A program made the position numbers and the translations under genes. A DNA stretch of 45,962 bases from CADCTM01 sp049671305. Its GTDB lineage: Bacteria > Cyanobacteriota > Cyanobacteriia > Cyanobacteriales > Coleofasciculaceae. Under the pieces are notes generated by a model. That model did not search any database. It saw only the letters and a program-made list of their open reading frames with translations, and was not told the origin of the DNA. Below, in pieces: positions 7,475 through 15,730 of this stretch; the first letter of the stretch is position 1; each line of letters opens with the position of its first letter. The DNA is taken from the NCBI GenBank assembly GCA_049671305.1, contig JBATUR010000075.1, positions 1 to 45,962 on the forward strand, read 5' to 3'.

Positions 7475-9361
7475 ATGAGTTACTGCCTAAATCTTCGCTG
7501 CCAAAAGCCTCAAAACCCCAGTAATGCTAAGTTTTGTTCAACTTGCGGGTCAAGGTTGCTGCTAGATAATCGCTACCGTGCCATCAAATCGATTAGTCAG
7601 GGTGGAATGGGGCGTACTTTTTTGGCAATAGATGAACAAGAAGCTAGTAAGTGTATTATCAAACAATTTTCGCATCAAAATCAAGGCACAAATAATGCCG
7701 AGCAAGCACTTGAATTATTTCGCCAAGAAGCACAACGCTTGTGGGAATTGGGACAACATCCTCAAATTCCTCAACTTTTAGCTTATTTTGAGCCTGATCA
7801 ACCAGGAATAAGTGGCGCCTCAGCAATTGTTCAAAGCTTAATTGAGGGAGAAAGTTTAGCCCAAAAATTGCAAGCAGAGGGTGCTTTTAGTGAGATAGCT
7901 GTTAGGCAAATCCTCCTAGAATTGCTACCAGTTTTACAATTTGTCCATGAAAGAAACATCATTCATCGAGATATTAATCCAGAAAATATTATCCGCCGTA
8001 ATCTAATGACCTCTCCCCCGCCCCCTCTCCTACAAGGAAAGGGGAGTAAGAACCGAGGAAGTGAATTAGTTTTGGTTGATTTTAGTGCGGCAAAATTCAC
8101 CTCAAAAACCGCCTTAGCAAAAACCGGAACCGTTATTGGTTCAGCAGCATACATTTCACCGGAACAAATGCGAGGTAAAGCAGTTCCTAGCAGTGATTTA
8201 TACAGTTTAGGTGTTACCTGCATTCACTTACTAACAGATATTCATCCTTTTGATTTATTTAATAGCTTAGAAGGCGTCTGGGTATGGCAAGATTACCTAA
8301 CTAATCCGGTAAGTCCTCAGCTTATTATATTATTGAATAAAATGCTGGAATCTGCCGTAAAAAATCGCTATCAATCAGCCCTAGAAATTATCAAAGACCT
8401 TGAACCAGAGGGTAATATTGAGCAGAAGAAACTTATTGCAAAAGTACCTGTACCAACTATAACCCAAAACATTCTACCAACTTGGAAATGTATTCAAACT
8501 CTTAAAGGTCACTCAAGTTCAATTAATGCAATTGCCTTTAGTAGGGAAGGAAAATTGGCAAGTGGTAGTGCTGATCGAACTGTTAAACTTTGGATGGATG
8601 GTAGACAACTTTGTACTTTTTCGGGACATTCTGGTTTAATTGATACCGTTGCTTTTAGTCCAAATGGGCGATTTGTTGTTAGTGGTAGTTGGGATTATAC
8701 GATTAAAATTTGGGATATAGAAACCCAAGAATTAGTGCAAACTCTCAGCGAACATTCGGGCTGGATTAAGTCTATCGTATTTAGTCCAGATGGCAAAAAG
8801 CTCATCAGTGGCAGTGCCGATAAAACTCTGAAAGTTTGGAACTGGGAGACGGGTAAGGTAGAAAAAGTATTTGAACATAAGAGTATAATTCACGCGGTTG
8901 CTATTAGTCCAGACGGGCAACTTTTGGCAAGTGGCAGTGCCGATAAAACTCTGAAAATCTGGAATTTAAAAACAGGTGAATTACAGCTAATAGATGGACA
9001 TTCAGATGCTGTTAATGCACTTGTCTTTAGTTCTAGTGGTCAAATCATCATCAGTGGCAGTGCCGATAAAACTCTGAAAATTTGGCACATAAATAACGGA
9101 AAACTACTGCATACACTTAATAGTCATTCAGAAGCAATTAATTCCCTTGCCATTAATATTGAAGGTAATCTTTTGGTGAGTGGAAGTGCCGACAAGACAC
9201 TAAAAATTTGGCATCCCATTAGTGGAGAACTTTTGCGTACCCTTGCTGGACATTCATCTGGAGTGACAGCGGTAACAATTAATTCTCAGGGGCAAGGGAA
9301 TTGTTTAGTAATAGCTAGTGGTTCTCAAGATAAAACACTTAAAATTTGGCGATTTGAGTAA
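7475..9361 (+). CDS. Zinc-ribbon / Ser-Thr kinase / seven-blade WD40 protein
   Basis: 628 residues in three parts. A zinc ribbon has Cys4, Cys9, Cys21 and Cys24. The kinase domain (about 34-310) has a glycine loop SQGGMGR, Lys63, and a catalytic HRDINPEN with Asp166 and Asn171; the magnesium loop reads VDFSAAK with Asp202, so the DFG Gly is Ser. The WD40 domain (about 340-628) has seven blades. This is the common cyanobacterial layout of a Hanks-type kinase with a C-terminal propeller for substrate or partner binding. The core residues predict activity. Residues about 178-197 (TSPPPPLLQGKGSKNRG) come from a repeat inserted in frame between the catalytic loop and the DFS motif. No transmembrane segment is seen, so it is probably cytoplasmic; its substrates are unknown. 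Confidence 0.92.
   Translation: MSYCLNLRCQKPQNPSNAKFCSTCGSRLLLDNRYRAIKSISQGGMGRTFLAIDEQEASKCIIKQFSHQNQGTNNAEQALELFRQEAQRLWELGQHPQIPQLLAYFEPDQPGISGASAIVQSLIEGESLAQKLQAEGAFSEIAVRQILLELLPVLQFVHERNIIHRDINPENIIRRNLMTSPPPPLLQGKGSKNRGSELVLVDFSAAKFTSKTALAKTGTVIGSAAYISPEQMRGKAVPSSDLYSLGVTCIHLLTDIHPFDLFNSLEGVWVWQDYLTNPVSPQLIILLNKMLESAVKNRYQSALEIIKDLEPEGNIEQKKLIAKVPVPTITQNILPTWKCIQTLKGHSSSINAIAFSREGKLASGSADRTVKLWMDGRQLCTFSGHSGLIDTVAFSPNGRFVVSGSWDYTIKIWDIETQELVQTLSEHSGWIKSIVFSPDGKKLISGSADKTLKVWNWETGKVEKVFEHKSIIHAVAISPDGQLLASGSADKTLKIWNLKTGELQLIDGHSDAVNALVFSSSGQIIISGSADKTLKIWHINNGKLLHTLNSHSEAINSLAINIEGNLLVSGSADKTLKIWHPISGELLRTLAGHSSGVTAVTINSQGQGNCLVIASGSQDKTLKIWRFE
8006..8060. repeat. Palindromic repeat inside the kinase gene
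   Basis: CCCCCTCTCCT, a short ACA loop, then AGGAAAGGGGAG form an imperfect hairpin preceded by CTCTCCCCCG. It matches the form of a dispersed cyanobacterial repeat (CCCCTCTCCTACAAGGAGAGGGG type, from memory). The insertion keeps the frame and encodes a Pro-rich then basic peptide. Confidence 0.75.
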
Positions 9362-9377
9362 TTTTAACAAATCAAAA

Positions 9378-9641
9378 CTAGCGAGGAAAGCATTTTCTAA
9401 GTTTAATTTCACCAACTAAACCAGACTGGCTAGGTGAGGCGAAATGTACAACTTCAATCACAGTAAAGCAGGGACCGATCGCGTGTAACTTACCATCAGG
9501 AAATGAAATCAACTCACCTTCACAAGGCAACCTAGATAATTCTACTCTTTCTCCGTTTAAGTCTTCCAATTCCGGTGAGTAATCTCTGTGTGAGGTTCTG
9601 GGTGCATTCTCAAACATCATTTGCACTTTCACAAATTCCAT
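9378..9641 (-). CDS. Small hypothetical protein
   Basis: 87 residues, not recognised. The composition is that of a small soluble beta-rich protein (GERVELSRLPCEGELISFPDGKLHAIGPCFTVIEVVHF), with two Cys and no membrane helix or signal peptide. Two in-frame ATG codons at positions 8 and 9 are alternative starts. It is convergent with the kinase gene (16-nt gap) and 39 nt downstream of the superoxide dismutase gene on the same strand, so it may be the last gene of that transcript. The conserved-looking pattern and tight spacing support a real gene, but no function can be named. Confidence 0.65.
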   Translation of the reverse strand: MEFVKVQMMFENAPRTSHRDYSPELEDLNGERVELSRLPCEGELISFPDGKLHAIGPCFTVIEVVHFASPSQSGLVGEIKLRKCFPR

Positions 9642-9680
9642 TAGTAGTATCCTGATGCATCGTCCCTGCTACTTTACCAT

Positions 9681-10424
9681 TTAAGCCAAGGCTTTCTCAA
9701 AACGTTTGTTAACTTCAGTCCAGTTAACAACATTCCACCAAGCTGTTAAATAATCGGCACGTTTGTTTTGATATTTTAGATAATAAGCGTGTTCCCAAAC
9801 ATCATTACCCATAATTGGATACATTCCTTCCATTAAAGGACTATCTTGATTAGCGGTACTTGTTACTTGAAGTTTGCCATCTTTATCACGAACTAGCCAA
9901 GCCCAACCGCTACCAAAACGCTTAGTTCCTGCTTCATTAAATTGCTTTTTAAAGTTATCAAAGCTACCAAAATTTTGGGTAATTGCGGCGGCAATTGCTC
10001 CATTTGGTTCTCCACCAGCATTGGGACCCATGATTTCCCAAAACATGGTGTGATTAAGATGACCACCGCCATTATTTCTGACTGTTTTCCTAATATCTTC
10101 TGGTAAACTGTTGAGATTTTGAATTAATTGTTCAGCAGTTTGAGTTTTCAGTTGTGGGTATTTATTGACTGCCTCATTCAAATTTTTGACATAAGCGGCA
10201 TGATGCTTGTCGTGGTGAAATTGCATTGTTGCAGCATCAATATGCGGTTCTAAGGCTTTGTAGTCGTAGGGTAGTGGTGGCAAGTTGAAGGTTTGATTGT
10301 CTTCAGTTTGTTTATTACCGGCACTTGTTTTCACAGGACCTGCGGTAGAAGGGAAAGCGCCACAAGCTGCTGCTCCGGTTGTAGCACCTAGTAATAAGAG
10401 AAAATGGCGACGATTGATAGTCAT
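9681..10424 (-). CDS. sodA: Mn superoxide dismutase, exported Tat-type lipoprotein
   Basis: Dismutates superoxide to oxygen and hydrogen peroxide. The metal ligands are His70, His125, Asp208 and His212, aligning with E. coli His26, His81, Asp167 and His171. The outer-sphere Gln lies in STANQDSPL (Gln193), the manganese-type position, and a Gly precedes the second His (GGGHLNH), so Mn is favoured over Fe. The N-terminus NRRHFLLLLGATTGAAAC combines a twin-arginine motif with a lipobox (Cys21), predicting a folded lipoprotein exported by Tat to a membrane on the lumen or periplasm side. This fits known membrane-associated cyanobacterial MnSODs. A long hairpin separates it from the upstream thrB gene, so it probably has its own promoter. 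Confidence 0.93.
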   Translation of the reverse strand: MTINRRHFLLLLGATTGAAACGAFPSTAGPVKTSAGNKQTEDNQTFNLPPLPYDYKALEPHIDAATMQFHHDKHHAAYVKNLNEAVNKYPQLKTQTAEQLIQNLNSLPEDIRKTVRNNGGGHLNHTMFWEIMGPNAGGEPNGAIAAAITQNFGSFDNFKKQFNEAGTKRFGSGWAWLVRDKDGKLQVTSTANQDSPLMEGMYPIMGNDVWEHAYYLKYQNKRADYLTAWWNVVNWTEVNKRFEKALA

Positions 10425-10493
10425 AAATTCAATTAGGATGAAATGTTGACAAGCTAAATTTAAAGTATAACCATCATAAGTTGATAACTGAAG

Positions 10494-10554
10494 TAGATAA
10501 CATTCTCAAAAATAAAAAAAACTATTTTTAGTATTAAGTTACCAATGTTATCTA
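10494..10554 (-). terminator. Hairpin between thrB and sodA
   Basis: Perfect 11-bp arms TAGATAACATT (10494-10504) and AATGTTATCTA (10544-10554) enclose 39 nt, which contain an inner AT stem (AAAAATA/TATTTTT). It lies just past the thrB stop and upstream of sodA on the - strand. It may be the thrB terminator or part of the sodA leader; no strong T-run follows, so the role is open. Confidence 0.5.
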
Positions 10555-10577
10555 TCAAAAGATAGAGATGTGATAAG

Positions 10578-11495
10578 TTAAACGGTATGGGTAACTGTTG
10601 CGCCTTGGGTATCGAGAGCAAGCGATCGCACTTTTGCCGTTATTCCTGCATTTTTCCAGGCACTTTCCATCACTTCTGCCACAGCCGCCGCTTGCACAGA
10701 ATGCGCCAAAGCCAGTAACGTAGGTCCTGCGCCACTAATCACCATCCCATAAGCCCCCGCCGCCACAGCCGCGACTTGCACTGCCTCATAGCCAGGAATC
10801 AAAGCTTGACGGTAAGGCTGATGAATTTTGTCTTGCAAGGCTGCGGTTAACCAATCTTTATTACCAGTTTCTAGCCCCCGCAACAGCAAGCCAAAATGAG
10901 CAATATTAAAAATTGTGTCGGCGCGACTGTATTGGCTTGGCAAAACACTCCGCGCTGCAGAGGTAGATAGCTCAAAATCTGGAATCGCAACAATTGCGAC
11001 TATTTGAGGATGCCACTCTATCTCGCAGATTTCCCAAGCATGAGTCAAACTTGTCGCCGCCAAACGACAGCCTCCCAGTATCGCTGGCACCACATTATCA
11101 GGATGTCCCTCCATTGCGATCGCTAAATTCATCACCTCAACCGCCTCCAGAGGTTCCCCCGCCAACTGATTTGCACCCACCAACCCCCCAACAATTGCCG
11201 TTGCCGAACTTCCCAAACCCCGCGCCAGAGGCACTCCTAGCTTAATTTCAATCTCAACAGGCGGCACTGTCTGCCCAAGGTGTTGATAAAACTTCTCAAA
11301 AGCTTGATAAACTAAATTTTCTGCACCAGTATCCACACGTTGCGCCTCAGCACCCGTGACGCTAATTTTCAGCCCTTGAGTATTGGCATCCCTCGTAAAA
11401 CGGAACTCGTTATATAGCGTCAACGCTGCCCCAATACAATCAAAACCAGGACCTAAATTAGCCGTCGTCGCCGGAACAGTAATAATCACAGACAT
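10578..11495 (-). CDS. thrB: Homoserine kinase
   Basis: Phosphorylates homoserine to O-phosphohomoserine with ATP, the branch point to threonine and, through trans-sulfuration enzymes, methionine. At 305 residues it is the usual length of the GHMP kinase family. The N-terminal VPATTANLGPGFDCIG motif and the ATP-binding loop PLARGLGSSATA (about 89-100) are intact, and the C-terminal GAYGMVISGAGPTLLAL motif is also present. I chose the ATG at 11495 (MSVIITVPATTANLG) over a GTG three codons upstream. It is cytoplasmic and seems to be monocistronic. Confidence 0.95.
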   Translation of the reverse strand: MSVIITVPATTANLGPGFDCIGAALTLYNEFRFTRDANTQGLKISVTGAEAQRVDTGAENLVYQAFEKFYQHLGQTVPPVEIEIKLGVPLARGLGSSATAIVGGLVGANQLAGEPLEAVEVMNLAIAMEGHPDNVVPAILGGCRLAATSLTHAWEICEIEWHPQIVAIVAIPDFELSTSAARSVLPSQYSRADTIFNIAHFGLLLRGLETGNKDWLTAALQDKIHQPYRQALIPGYEAVQVAAVAAGAYGMVISGAGPTLLALAHSVQAAAVAEVMESAWKNAGITAKVRSLALDTQGATVTHTV

Positions 11496-11617
11496 TTCTA
11501 ACACCCGAAATTAATAATTATCGTTTATTTTTGTTGATATTAATCAGCACTTTCATAAAATTTTAGTCACCGTGTAGGATAGCAAAACTTGACACTTCTA
11601 TCAATGCTTACCAACTA

Positions 11618-13102
11618 TTAATAAATATCTAATACTTGTGCCAGTCTAAATACTCCTTCGCTAATTTCTTCCTCACTCAAATTAGCGTAACCAAGCACAA
11701 ACTCACACTTAAGAGCATCTTTTAAATAATATCGCTGTGCCGTTACTAATTTCACACCTCTTTGTTGCGCCTTAGCAACAACTTCCTGAGCACTAAACTC
11801 AATATTAAATCGCACCATTAGATGCAACCCCGCATTCTCACCCAAAATTGTAACTTGCTCACCAAAATATTTTTCTAAAGTTTGTATTAATACTTGTCGT
11901 CGTCGATCATATAACTTCCGCATCTGTCGGATATGACGTTCTAAGTAACCTTCATTAATAAAATCAGTTAATACTTGTTGCTCTAACATCGGTGCATGAC
12001 GATCTGTTAATCTTTTAGCATAAGTAATGACAGTAATTAACTCTTTTGGTACGACTAAATAGCCCATACGCAAGGCTGGAAACAACACCTTAGAAAAAGT
12101 TCCAATATAAATAACTTTACCTTGATTCAGTCCTTGTAAAGCAGGAATTGGTCGCCCAATATAGCGAAACTCGCTATCATAATCATCCTCAATAATCATC
12201 GCTCCCGTTTGCGTCGCCCATGTTAATAATTCCAAACGTCGTGATAAGGACATAACCGCGCCTGTAGGAAATTGATGGGAAGGTGTAACATAAGCTAGTT
12301 TAATTTTTGCACCAGCATAATCTGACAATTTATCAACAATAATTCCAGACTCATCAACAGCTACGGGTAATAACTTTGCACCATTACTTAAAAAAATTCG
12401 CTGGGCATCCAAATAACTGGGATTTTCAATTGCTACCTCGTCTCCCGGCTCAATTAAAATGCGAGTAATTAATTCTAGTGCTTGTTGTGAACCGCTGACA
12501 ATAATTATTTGATCAGCTTCACATTGTACAGCACGAGACTGCACTAAATAATCAGAAATTGCTTCTCTTAGTGGTAGATATCCCCGCGAATCACTGGCAT
12601 AATCAAACATTGCCTGATTGGTTACTCGACAATAACGCGACAGCAGTTGTCGCCACTGTTTTAAAGGAGTTTCATTAAACGCAGGTGTGCCATATTGAAA
12701 ACTAATTAAAGTCTCTTGGTCTAATATTTCAGGATTACTTAAAGCTAAATAATCAGTACTCAACAAGTTATTACCATAGCTTGAAAGTTGTACTAATGCT
12801 TGTGTTGGTATTACCGTATTTGCTTCGGTAAGCGGTGTTGAAAGTAAGTCATCTGGCAATTGAGAGCAAACAAATGTACCTGAACCTCTAACAGTTTGCA
12901 GATACCCTTCACTCAGCAATTGTTCATAACTTTGTGTCACCGTGGTGCGAGAAATTCCTAAAGACTTTGCCATTCCCCTTGTGGAAGGGAGACGCATTCC
13001 TGGTGGTAATTTTCCTGCAAGAATTAAGCGCCGCAACTCTTCATACAGTTGGCGATGTAAGGGCAAGGTGCTGTGGTTGTCGAGGGCAATTGTAAAATCC
13101 AT
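11618..13102 (-). CDS. MocR/PdxR-type regulator (GntR HTH plus aminotransferase-like domain)
   Basis: 494 residues. A winged-helix GntR domain (about 10-80, with LPSTRGMAKSLGISRTTVTQ) is fused to a fold-type I aminotransferase-like domain. The PLP-site residues remain: EDDYDSEFRY near 305-313 and the Schiff-base Lys338 in GTFSKVLFPALR. Members of this family use bound PLP or amino acid adducts as effectors and usually control the divergent gene. Here the divergent gene encodes a PNPOx-like flavoprotein, so control of vitamin B6 or a PLP-linked pathway is the simplest inference. A motif AAGTGGACT sits 7 nt upstream of its start codon, consistent with autoregulation. The ligand is not provable from sequence. 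Confidence 0.88.
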   Translation of the reverse strand: MDFTIALDNHSTLPLHRQLYEELRRLILAGKLPPGMRLPSTRGMAKSLGISRTTVTQSYEQLLSEGYLQTVRGSGTFVCSQLPDDLLSTPLTEANTVIPTQALVQLSSYGNNLLSTDYLALSNPEILDQETLISFQYGTPAFNETPLKQWRQLLSRYCRVTNQAMFDYASDSRGYLPLREAISDYLVQSRAVQCEADQIIIVSGSQQALELITRILIEPGDEVAIENPSYLDAQRIFLSNGAKLLPVAVDESGIIVDKLSDYAGAKIKLAYVTPSHQFPTGAVMSLSRRLELLTWATQTGAMIIEDDYDSEFRYIGRPIPALQGLNQGKVIYIGTFSKVLFPALRMGYLVVPKELITVITYAKRLTDRHAPMLEQQVLTDFINEGYLERHIRQMRKLYDRRRQVLIQTLEKYFGEQVTILGENAGLHLMVRFNIEFSAQEVVAKAQQRGVKLVTAQRYYLKDALKCEFVLGYANLSEEEISEGVFRLAQVLDIY

Positions 13103-13108
13103 TAACCT

Positions 13109-13143
13109 AAGTGGACTGGTATTTAAATCTTAAATTGGCACTT
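13109..13143. promoter_or_regulatory. Candidate MocR operator region
   Basis: AAGTGGACTGGT at 13109-13120 and the oppositely oriented TTGGCACTT at 13135-13143 make an AAGTG...CACTT pair within the 100-bp gap between the regulator and the divergent PNPOx-like gene. AAGTGG(A/T)CT resembles the PdxR-type site as I recall it; this is a suggestion, not a match to a verified matrix. Confidence 0.35.
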
Positions 13144-13202
13144 GTACAATTTCAGTTCAGTAACTAATCTAGCAATATATCTTTTGCAGTCAATAACCTC
13201 AA

Positions 13203-13895
13203 ATGGAAAAACTTACCCCAACCCAAAGAACAACAATTAAACGCATTCCCAAAAGAGGAAACTATCAACAAGAAATTATCTACCAAATTCTTGATGAGGG
13301 ATTAGTTTGTCATGTTGGTTTTGTTGTTGATAATCAACCGTTTGTCATTCCTACTGCCTACGGAAGAATAGAAGATAAATTATATATCCACGGTTCACCA
13401 GCTAGCCGAATGTTGCATAATTTACAACAAGGCATTCAAGTTTGCCTTACTGTAACATTAATTGATGGTTTAGTCTTAGCTCGTTCGGCATTTCATCACT
13501 CAATGAATTATCGTTCAGTTGTTGTCTTTGGCACTGCTGAAGTTGTATCTAATTCTGAAGAAAAACTAAACGCTCTTTATGCTTTTACCGAACACGTTAT
13601 TCCTGGAAGATGGCAGGAAGTGCGTCAACCTAACCATAACGAACTAGCAGGAACTTTGGTGTTAGCTTTGCCACTTTTAGAAGCTTCAGCAAAAATCCGA
13701 ACCGGCGCACCAATTGACGATGAAGCTGATTATTTATTACCTATTTGGGCTGGTGAAATTCCGCTGCGTGTAGTCGCTGATGCACCAATTAATGACCCAC
13801 GTCTAGAGTCTGGAATTGCCCTGCCAGCTAATGTACAAAATTACAATCGCTCAAAAAATTATGAAGATTCACTACCTCCAACACGTTCATTTTGA
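13203..13895 (+). CDS. PNPOx-like FMN-binding family protein
   Basis: 230 residues resembling the pyridoxamine 5'-phosphate oxidase-like split-barrel flavoproteins of the Pyridox_ox_2 type. Characteristic stretches are RGNYQQEIIYQILDEG at the N-terminus, then VGFVVDNQPFVIPTAYGR, LYIHGSPASRMLHNL and HHSMNYRSVVVFGTAE. It is probably cytoplasmic and binds FMN or a related cofactor. It is not the canonical PdxH, so true PNP oxidase activity should not be assumed. It is first in a tight operon: the amidotransferase gene starts 35 nt before its stop and the trans-sulfuration enzyme follows. The divergent MocR-type regulator 100 bp upstream is the likely controller. Confidence 0.85.
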   Translation: MEKLTPTQRTTIKRIPKRGNYQQEIIYQILDEGLVCHVGFVVDNQPFVIPTAYGRIEDKLYIHGSPASRMLHNLQQGIQVCLTVTLIDGLVLARSAFHHSMNYRSVVVFGTAEVVSNSEEKLNALYAFTEHVIPGRWQEVRQPNHNELAGTLVLALPLLEASAKIRTGAPIDDEADYLLPIWAGEIPLRVVADAPINDPRLESGIALPANVQNYNRSKNYEDSLPPTRSF

Positions 13896-14550
13896 AGGTC
13901 TTGCTAATATTGAAAACTGGGCAAATTTGCACAATCATACACTCTCATCTACCCAGCTTTATCGAGATGAATCTTTACCAAGTTTAGAAAAATTTGATTT
14001 TTTGATAGTTATGGGCGGTTCGATGAATATCTATGAGGAAGACAAGTATCCTTGGCTTATAAATGAGAAAAGATTTATTGAACAGGCAATAAAACATGAT
14101 AAAATTGTTTTAGGTATTTGTTTAGGTTCCCAACTAATTGCCGATGTTTTGGGGGCAAAAGTATTTCCTAATCCGGAACCAGAAATTGGCTGGTTTCCGA
14201 TTCAGTTGACAGCCGCAGCTCAAAGTTCAAATATGTTCAAGGAATTACCAAAGCAACTAACGGTATTTCACTGGCATGGCGATACCTTTGAATTACCACA
14301 AGGCGCAACTCTTATGGCAAGTAGTACAGGATGTCAAAATCAAGCCTTTATTTATGGTGAGAAAGTCATCGGTTTACAATGCCATCTCGAATCCACAAAA
14401 TCTAGCGTACAAAAACTGATTGAACACGGCGCGGATGAACTTGTTGAAGGGAAATATATCCAGAAATCTAAGGAAATGCTTTCACAAGAAGATAATTTTC
14501 AAAAAATCAACGATGCTATGCATAAGCTCTTAAATAGGCTTCTATGTTGA
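13861..14550 (+). CDS. Class I glutamine amidotransferase-like protein
   Basis: 229 residues with the class I amidotransferase triad: nucleophile Cys87 in GICLGSQ, and His175 and Glu177 in LQCHLEST. The HWHGDTFELP segment (137-146) is typical of stand-alone GMP-synthase-like amidotransferases, which hydrolyse glutamine or gamma-glutamyl compounds. The partner or substrate is unknown. The neighbouring trans-sulfuration enzyme makes a gamma-glutamyl or sulfur compound conceivable, but this is only inference. I chose the ATG at 13861 (MKIHYLQHVHFEG, the normal start of the family) over one at 13816. It overlaps the PNPOx-like gene by 35 nt, so translation is probably coupled. Confidence 0.86.
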   Translation: MKIHYLQHVHFEGLANIENWANLHNHTLSSTQLYRDESLPSLEKFDFLIVMGGSMNIYEEDKYPWLINEKRFIEQAIKHDKIVLGICLGSQLIADVLGAKVFPNPEPEIGWFPIQLTAAAQSSNMFKELPKQLTVFHWHGDTFELPQGATLMASSTGCQNQAFIYGEKVIGLQCHLESTKSSVQKLIEHGADELVEGKYIQKSKEMLSQEDNFQKINDAMHKLLNRLLC

Positions 14551-14574
14551 TTTTGAGAAAAGAAGACATTGCCC

Positions 14575-15693
14575 ATGAAGATTGAGACGCTAGCAGTACA
14601 CGCAGGACATCACATTGACCCCGCAACAGGCGCTGTAATACCTCCCATCTACCTATCTACCACCTTTGAGCGTCAGGCGGATGGCAGCTACCCTCAAGGC
14701 TACAGCTATATTCGCGACAACAACCCAAACCGGGAAGCGTTGGAGGACTGTCTCGCCCAGTTGGAGGGCGGAGTAGCGGCAGCAGCATTTGCTTCAGGTT
14801 CGGCGGCAACAATGAGTGTATTTCAAGCGCTGGCACCAGGAGATCATGTTATTGCACCCGAAGACGCTTACTCTGGAACCTCCTATATTTTGCGAAAAAT
14901 CTTTATTCCGTGGGGCTTAGAAGTTACGTTTGTTGATATGACGAGTCATACCAAAGTAAGCGCGGCAATTCAACCGAATACTCGCTTACTTTGGCTAGAA
15001 ACGCCTTCTAATCCCATGCTAAAAATTACTGATATCAGTAAGATTTCTGATATTGCTCATCAAGCTAATGCTTTGTGTGTTTGCGATAATACTTGGACTA
15101 CTCCTCTTGGGCAGAAATCCTTTGAATTTGGTGCAAATTTAGTTGTCCATTCTACAACTAAATATTTGGGTGGACATAGCGACATTTTGGGCGGAGTTGT
15201 AGTTAGTAAAGTTGCCGATGAATTTTTTAAAAAGATTCAACTTATCCAAAAAGCAGGTGGCGCTGTTGCAGCCCCGTTTGATGCTTGGCTTGTGCTTCGG
15301 GGTATTCAAACTTTACCATTACGCATGAGGGCGCATACAGAAAATGCCTCTAAAATTGCCAGTTTTTTAAGTGATCATCCTCAAGTTGAAACAGTATATT
15401 ATCCTGGATTAAAACAACATCCAGGACATAAAATCGCTGCTGCTCAAATGCAATTATTTGGAGGGATGCTTTCATTTCAAGTAGTAGGAGGACGGGAGAT
15501 GGCATTTGCTGTTGCAGGTAAATTGAAAATTTTTACCAGGGCAACTAGTTTAGGTGGCGTGGAAAGTTTAATTGAACATCGTGCTTCAATTGAAGGGAAA
15601 GATACAAAAACACCAGAAAATTTGCTGCGAGTATCAGTTGGTTTGGAAAATGTAGAGGATTTAATTGATGATTTAAAGCAGGCGTTGGATTAG
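14575..15693 (+). CDS. Trans-sulfuration PLP enzyme (cystathionine gamma-synthase/lyase family)
   Basis: 372 residues of the Cys/Met metabolism PLP family. The cofactor Lys196 lies in HSTTKYLGGHSD, and YSYIRDNNPNREALE, AFASGSAATMS and LETPSNPMLK are the expected substrate and phosphate-binding segments. It could be cystathionine gamma-synthase, gamma-lyase or another gamma-elimination enzyme; by-eye reading does not separate them. It is the third gene of the operon with the PNPOx-like and amidotransferase genes (24-nt gap), a setting that suggests a specialised sulfur amino acid role rather than housekeeping methionine synthesis. I chose the ATG at 14575 over a TTG at 14569. A hairpin follows directly, shared with convergent murD. 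Confidence 0.88.
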   Translation: MKIETLAVHAGHHIDPATGAVIPPIYLSTTFERQADGSYPQGYSYIRDNNPNREALEDCLAQLEGGVAAAAFASGSAATMSVFQALAPGDHVIAPEDAYSGTSYILRKIFIPWGLEVTFVDMTSHTKVSAAIQPNTRLLWLETPSNPMLKITDISKISDIAHQANALCVCDNTWTTPLGQKSFEFGANLVVHSTTKYLGGHSDILGGVVVSKVADEFFKKIQLIQKAGGAVAAPFDAWLVLRGIQTLPLRMRAHTENASKIASFLSDHPQVETVYYPGLKQHPGHKIAAAQMQLFGGMLSFQVVGGREMAFAVAGKLKIFTRATSLGGVESLIEHRASIEGKDTKTPENLLRVSVGLENVEDLIDDLKQALD

Positions 15694-15701
15694 GAAAAAT
15701 A

Positions 15702-15730
15702 ATAGCCCCAGGCATCAGCCTGTGGGCTAT
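15702..15730. terminator. Bidirectional hairpin between convergent genes
   Basis: ATAGCCC (15702-15708) pairs with GGGCTAT (15724-15730), with an inner AGGC/GCCT stem and an ATCA loop. It covers the murD stop codon and lies 8 nt after the stop of the trans-sulfuration gene. It probably serves both convergent transcripts; the T-tract is weak. Confidence 0.6.
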
